A DNA stretch of 64,000 nt. It comes from Calothrix sp. NIES-4101 (GTDB taxonomy: Bacteria > Cyanobacteriota > Cyanobacteriia > Cyanobacteriales > Nostocaceae). The stretch's first letter is position 1. Every line of letters begins with the position of its first letter. The notes below the pieces were generated by a model. The model saw nothing but the letters and a program-made list of their open reading frames with translations. It made no database searches and was not told the DNA's origin. Location: assembly GCA_004296455.1 (NCBI GenBank), contig AP018280.1, positions 3,906,001 to 3,970,000 of the forward strand. Reading direction: 5' to 3'. Shown one piece after another: positions 60,869-64,000 of the stretch. The position numbers and the translations under genes are program-made.

Positions 60869-62604
60869 AAAGTAATGGTTATAGTCCCATCGATTTAATG
60901 ATTCAGCAGACTAACCAAATTTTTGAACAAAATCAACTGACAGCAAGACCGATCGAACAATTCCGTCACCTTTATCCCAATATAGAATTTAATCCAGAAC
61001 AAAAAGAAAAAGCGCAACAAATCAAAGCAGATTATAACTCGTTAGTAAAACAACGCATCCAGCTTGAAGAATGGGGGAAACACGAACATGGACCATACTT
61101 GGTAATTACTTCTCCCCTCACGGGAAAGCAGTTGGAGATTACCAATTTAATCCAGTTCGATATGGCGAAAAACCCGGATTTTTGGAAGTCTTCACAGTTG
61201 AGTATTCGTGTAGCCACCAGAAAGCCGACCAAAAATCTGCCGCACATTTTCAAAGCGACAGTAAAATCTGGCAGCAACCAAAGAGATGTAACGATTGGGA
61301 CGATTAGCATCAAATCAGCAAAAGAACACAATATTCAACCTGGGATGTCGATACAACAGGGAAAAGTCGAGTTTCATTTCGGTATTAGCGATGGGATGAT
61401 TGATGCTTTAAAACAGCAAACCAGGGAATTTGTTGAGTCGGTAAGGGAAGAAACACCCCTTAAGGAGAAAACACAACTTGCAGCTGCAATTCATGATGTC
61501 AGTCATACGGGGGAGAGTAAGAATTATTCAGGTTTGAAACGAGCGGGGGTTGCATTTACTGTTTTCTGTGAAGAAGCGATCGCCCAACTCCAAAATCTAC
61601 AATTTACCGATATGCGGGTAATTGGAACCCAATTTAACGAGTGTGCGGGAAGGAACTTTGCAGGGGAAAAAGTTACGATTAAGTTTGAGGATGATGTAAA
61701 TCCTCGCGAACCAGAGAAAACTGCTCGTTGGGTAACGGTGGAAGGAAACAAATTAGGGATTATCGATACGCGATCGCCCTATTTACTCGCTGGATATGAA
61801 GCTGTTGCAAGTATTACCTCTTCTAATAGTACAAGTGTTGTCATTACCAGCTTGAAAAATCCTACCAATCAAATACAAATCGATCGGATTCATCAATATG
61901 GTTTCAGCGATCGCAATTGGCAGGGTGAACAGGTCAAGATTACCTTGGAAGCTGGACAAGCTCGTAAAATCATCGCGAAATTAGACAACCAAATTTTGGG
62001 AATTTTAAACCAAAAATCCGCCGATTTCCTCTATCAACAACTCGCGTTAAAGGGGAGAACAATCCAAGAATTAACTATTACCGGGACTGTTAACAAAGCT
62101 CCCCCCAGTTATGCAGATATTACAATCGACCCAGATAGCGTTAAATTTCCTGAGTCTGCAACCTCAAATGCTGCGACTGTGCTGATTATTGACGGACTGG
62201 TAGAACCAAGATATCAGGAGAGAACAAAGCAAGTTTTGCAGAATATGATTGAACGTGCGATCGCTCGTGCAGTGGAAAATGGTTTCGATAAAATACGGTT
62301 TGTCGATATTTCCCCAAAACCTACACAAGAGATCGGAGAAACCCTACAACAGCTTTCAGAAGAGCAGAAGGATATTGAGATTGAGTTTATTGGTGCGAAG
62401 TCACCGAAACAAGGAGCGAGATTATTGATCCAATCTTCAGATATTATTTTGGGGGTCAAAACTGCTGAAACGACTGAGATTATTGATTTTGTCGCTAGTC
62501 AAGGGAAAGCTATAGCTACCTATATTCCAGAAACAGGAAGATTTAGAAGGCTGAATTTACCTGCGCTGCAAAAAACTAATCGAGATTTGCACACAGATTT
62601 ATAG
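60865..62604 (+). CDS. Unrecognised beta-rich protein coupled to the polymerase-like gene
   Basis: A 579-aa protein starting in the ATGA overlap with the polymerase-like gene. The first 120 residues are helical (QIFEQNQLTARPIEQFRHLY). Then several similar beta units occur: VTIGTISIKSAKEHNIQPG, GEKVTIKFEDDVNPREPEKT ... NKLGIIDTRSPYLLAGYEA, and GEQVKITLEAGQARKIIAKL ... NQILGILNQKSADFLYQQ. The last 150 residues look Rossmann-like: TVLIIDGLVEP, KIRFVDISPK, IEIEFIGAKSP and LIQSSDIILGVKTAETTEII DFV, which recalls SLOG/TIR-like nucleotide-processing folds. No family name can be given. Confidence 0.72.
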   Translation: MKSNGYSPIDLMIQQTNQIFEQNQLTARPIEQFRHLYPNIEFNPEQKEKAQQIKADYNSLVKQRIQLEEWGKHEHGPYLVITSPLTGKQLEITNLIQFDMAKNPDFWKSSQLSIRVATRKPTKNLPHIFKATVKSGSNQRDVTIGTISIKSAKEHNIQPGMSIQQGKVEFHFGISDGMIDALKQQTREFVESVREETPLKEKTQLAAAIHDVSHTGESKNYSGLKRAGVAFTVFCEEAIAQLQNLQFTDMRVIGTQFNECAGRNFAGEKVTIKFEDDVNPREPEKTARWVTVEGNKLGIIDTRSPYLLAGYEAVASITSSNSTSVVITSLKNPTNQIQIDRIHQYGFSDRNWQGEQVKITLEAGQARKIIAKLDNQILGILNQKSADFLYQQLALKGRTIQELTITGTVNKAPPSYADITIDPDSVKFPESATSNAATVLIIDGLVEPRYQERTKQVLQNMIERAIARAVENGFDKIRFVDISPKPTQEIGETLQQLSEEQKDIEIEFIGAKSPKQGARLLIQSSDIILGVKTAETTEIIDFVASQGKAIATYIPETGRFRRLNLPALQKTNRDLHTDL

Positions 62605-62813
62605 TGTTCATTATTGGTGTAATAGGGGCGATTCCGGAGGGAATAGCTAAGCGCAAGGCGCACGCTCCGCGAACGCTTACCGCCCTATTGTCTTCTTGTC
62701 GAAAGTCCAAAAAAGTTTCAATACCTAATAATCCCTAATATTATTAGGTATTGCAACTTCATCAGAATTCGTAGCAGAGTTAAAAGCAAGTTATAGCAAT
62801 TTTTTCAACAACA
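62605..62813. repeat. Gap with dispersed repeat and strong hairpin
   Basis: At 62635-62690 a dispersed GC-rich repeat (taagcgcaaggcgcacgctc, cgcgaacgctta). At 62719-62753 a perfect 14-bp stem: CAATACCTAATAAT / ATTATTAGGTATTG around ccctaat. No T tract, so it is not a classic terminator, but it closes the polymerase operon. Confidence 0.65.
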
Positions 62814-63266
62814 CTAGATAATAGGCAAAAGGATCATCATAATGGATACAAATGCTAGGAGTATCAAGGTAAATTTATATGCAGTAAACACCCCTAATTC
62901 ATATAAAACAACTGTTTTTATAGGTCTATCATCCTTGGGTAATTCAAGTTGCCTGTAAATTCCAATTTCATCATCAACAGCTTTTAATATATCTCTTGCT
63001 GCATTGAGTATACGATAAGTTGTTTTCAACCATGCAAAAGGATTGGCTGCAAGGGCAATGACTGCTATACATAAAAGTATGCGATTTAAAACCCCCAGAT
63101 TTTCCCTTTTTAGCACTACTGCCCCTGCAATACTACCAATGAGCAAGTTACTTGACCATGAAAATATATTCCACATTTTTTCGTTTATATAATCAATCTT
63201 ATTCTCTAGTGAAGCCTTTGCTATTTCAAGATTTTTACGCCTGTCATTTGGTTCGATAATTGCCAT
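62814..63266 (-). CDS. Hypothetical membrane protein (150 aa)
   Basis: A 150-aa protein: a charged N-terminal helix (RRKNLEIAKASLENKIDYIN), two central hydrophobic helices (LLIGSIAGAVVLK; ILLCIAVIALAANPFAWL) and a C-terminal one (FTLILLAFVSIMMILLPII). This SLATT-like or holin-like layout is seen in small defence- or mobile-element proteins, but no motif proves it. Confidence 0.6.
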   Translation of the reverse strand: MAIIEPNDRRKNLEIAKASLENKIDYINEKMWNIFSWSSNLLIGSIAGAVVLKRENLGVLNRILLCIAVIALAANPFAWLKTTYRILNAARDILKAVDDEIGIYRQLELPKDDRPIKTVVLYELGVFTAYKFTLILLAFVSIMMILLPII

Positions 63267-63435
63267 GATATGAAGTTTAATTATTAATAAAATTTACACC
63301 TGCTCTGGGCTGACAAGATGTACTAGAGTTCCTCCCCCCAGGTTGGCGCAAAATTCTGGCTGAATATAAAGTGCGATCGCCCACGCATGGTTAATTGATT
63401 GTGCGAGTAGAGTAATTGACCCGTAGTAATGTGAG

Positions 63436-64000
63436 CTATTTTTTCATTGAAGAGGAAATTTCGCTCGTTTTTTGCAAAAATTCTTCTCTAGTAATTTCAG
63501 AATTTTGCAACTTCTTGAAGTAAACCTGTAACGTGTTTTGAGCTTCAACATCAAAAATTTTGGTACTTCCTGGAGTTGTTATTCCAACTATACTATCTTC
63601 GTCATCAGGTAAGCTTCTGAGAAATTTTATATAATACTTAGATTGATGTTGTTTATCCCATTCATAAAGTGGGAAATTTCTAATCTTATTTAATATCCTG
63701 AGTGCAACTTTACGGGCATCTTCTTCCTTTATCCATACTGTTAAGCTGTCTATCCTTGTTGCCCCTGGCGGTACCGCCATTACAAGCCACTTTCCAGATA
63801 CCTCTGATTGTTTTACCCAGGTATAAGAAAAAGCTTCTTTTAAGGGAATATGCTGAGTAACTATACAGCAGCATCTATCATCAAAAACCTGAAAATGTAA
63901 ATTTGGATTGCGAACTGCTAAATCAAAAGCAACTTGTCTTAAAATTTCAAATCTTGTCTTAGTAGTTTCAAAAACAGGTATTGCATTTTTATCGCTTTTA
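63436..64000 (-). CDS. Hypothetical protein, 5' end beyond the window
   Basis: The frame stays open from the stop at 63436-63438 up to the end of the window (188 codons): NLHFQVFDDRCCCIVTQHIP, FSYTWVKQSEVSGKWLVMAV, PPGATRIDSLTVWIKEEDAR and STKIFDVEAQNTLQVYFKKL. An internal ATG (63780) could be mistaken for the start, but the upstream codons are clearly coding. No family recognised. Confidence 0.65.
   Translation of the reverse strand, partial: KSDKNAIPVFETTKTRFEILRQVAFDLAVRNPNLHFQVFDDRCCCIVTQHIPLKEAFSYTWVKQSEVSGKWLVMAVPPGATRIDSLTVWIKEEDARKVALRILNKIRNFPLYEWDKQHQSKYYIKFLRSLPDDEDSIVGITTPGSTKIFDVEAQNTLQVYFKKLQNSEITREEFLQKTSEISSSMKK

Noticed and set aside
62605-62813. Right attachment site of the element
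   Set aside because: No TPR gene 5' fragment or copy of the 20950 border sequence is seen here, and genes to the right still look accessory; the border must lie outside the window.

Overview
The window comes from a cyanobacterium, almost certainly a filamentous heterocyst-former (Nostocales). HIP1 octamers (gcgatcgc) occur throughout. Tetrapyrrole genes are cyanobacterial (hemF, ho1, acsF, bchE), and there is a fragment of the uptake-hydrogenase gene hupS, an ssl1498-type light-harvesting-like gene, pentapeptide repeats, Uma2, heptamer short tandem repeats of the GGCAGGA type, and a XisF-like recombinase.

Left part (1-20.9 kb), chromosomal. It opens with a tetrapyrrole block: the 3' end of hemF, heme oxygenase, an internally deleted ISKra4-type transposon, aerobic cyclase acsF and, convergent to it, a BchE-like radical-SAM cyclase. 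A MITE-like element whose terminal repeat supplies the stop codon of a pentapeptide-repeat gene follows. Next come a run of small minus-strand genes (DUF1772, DUF1579, VOC, DHFR-like), a small membrane protein, an orphan four-repeat CRISPR array read from the minus strand, a secreted protein plus peptidoglycan-binding protein pair, and an ssl1498-type small membrane protein. An NLR-like module is next: a NACHT NTPase with a bizarre Ser/Leu/Asp/Arg repeat domain, divergent from a small TRADD-N-associated two-TM protein. The left part ends with a histidine phosphatase, Uma2, small membrane or secreted proteins, and a 5'-truncated hupS without hupL.

Right part (about 20.95 kb to the end), which I interpret as an integrated conjugative element whose right end lies beyond the window. 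Its left edge coincides with a TPR-type gene cut at about 20950, next to a XisF-like large serine recombinase. Inside are a 5'-truncated tyrosine recombinase and a convergent excisionase-like gene separated by a nonsense-mutated IS701-family element, and a 1.8-kb stretch of decayed DNA. Then follow a ParB-like protein, a TOPRIM/DUF927-type primase-helicase, a VapBC-type toxin-antitoxin pair, and a long plus-strand T4SS operon (33.5-50.6 kb: VirB2-, B3-, B4-, B5-, B6-, B8-, B10-, B9-like proteins, a possible lytic protein, VirD4, and an AAA ATPase). A MobV relaxase and a candidate oriT region precede a ParM/ParR-like partition pair, a ParA-like P-loop ATPase and a DUF6753-like protein.

The most unusual gene pair is at 58.9-62.6 kb. 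The first protein carries a CDFDGD metal-binding signature and upstream lysine motifs that look like the two-double-psi-barrel RNA polymerase/RdRP (YonO/QDE-1-like) fold. It is translationally coupled to an unrecognised beta-rich protein with a Rossmann-like C-terminus. A conjugative element carrying its own compact polymerase is the best candidate here for an undescribed system.

Repeats shape this element: a 32-bp palindrome sits in the same translated frame inside two different genes and once between genes; heptamer-repeat blocks are inserted in frame inside the AAA ATPase gene and flank an S23/four-helix-bundle gene that splits the T4SS operon. All identifications rest on reading the translated sequence; no database search was run.
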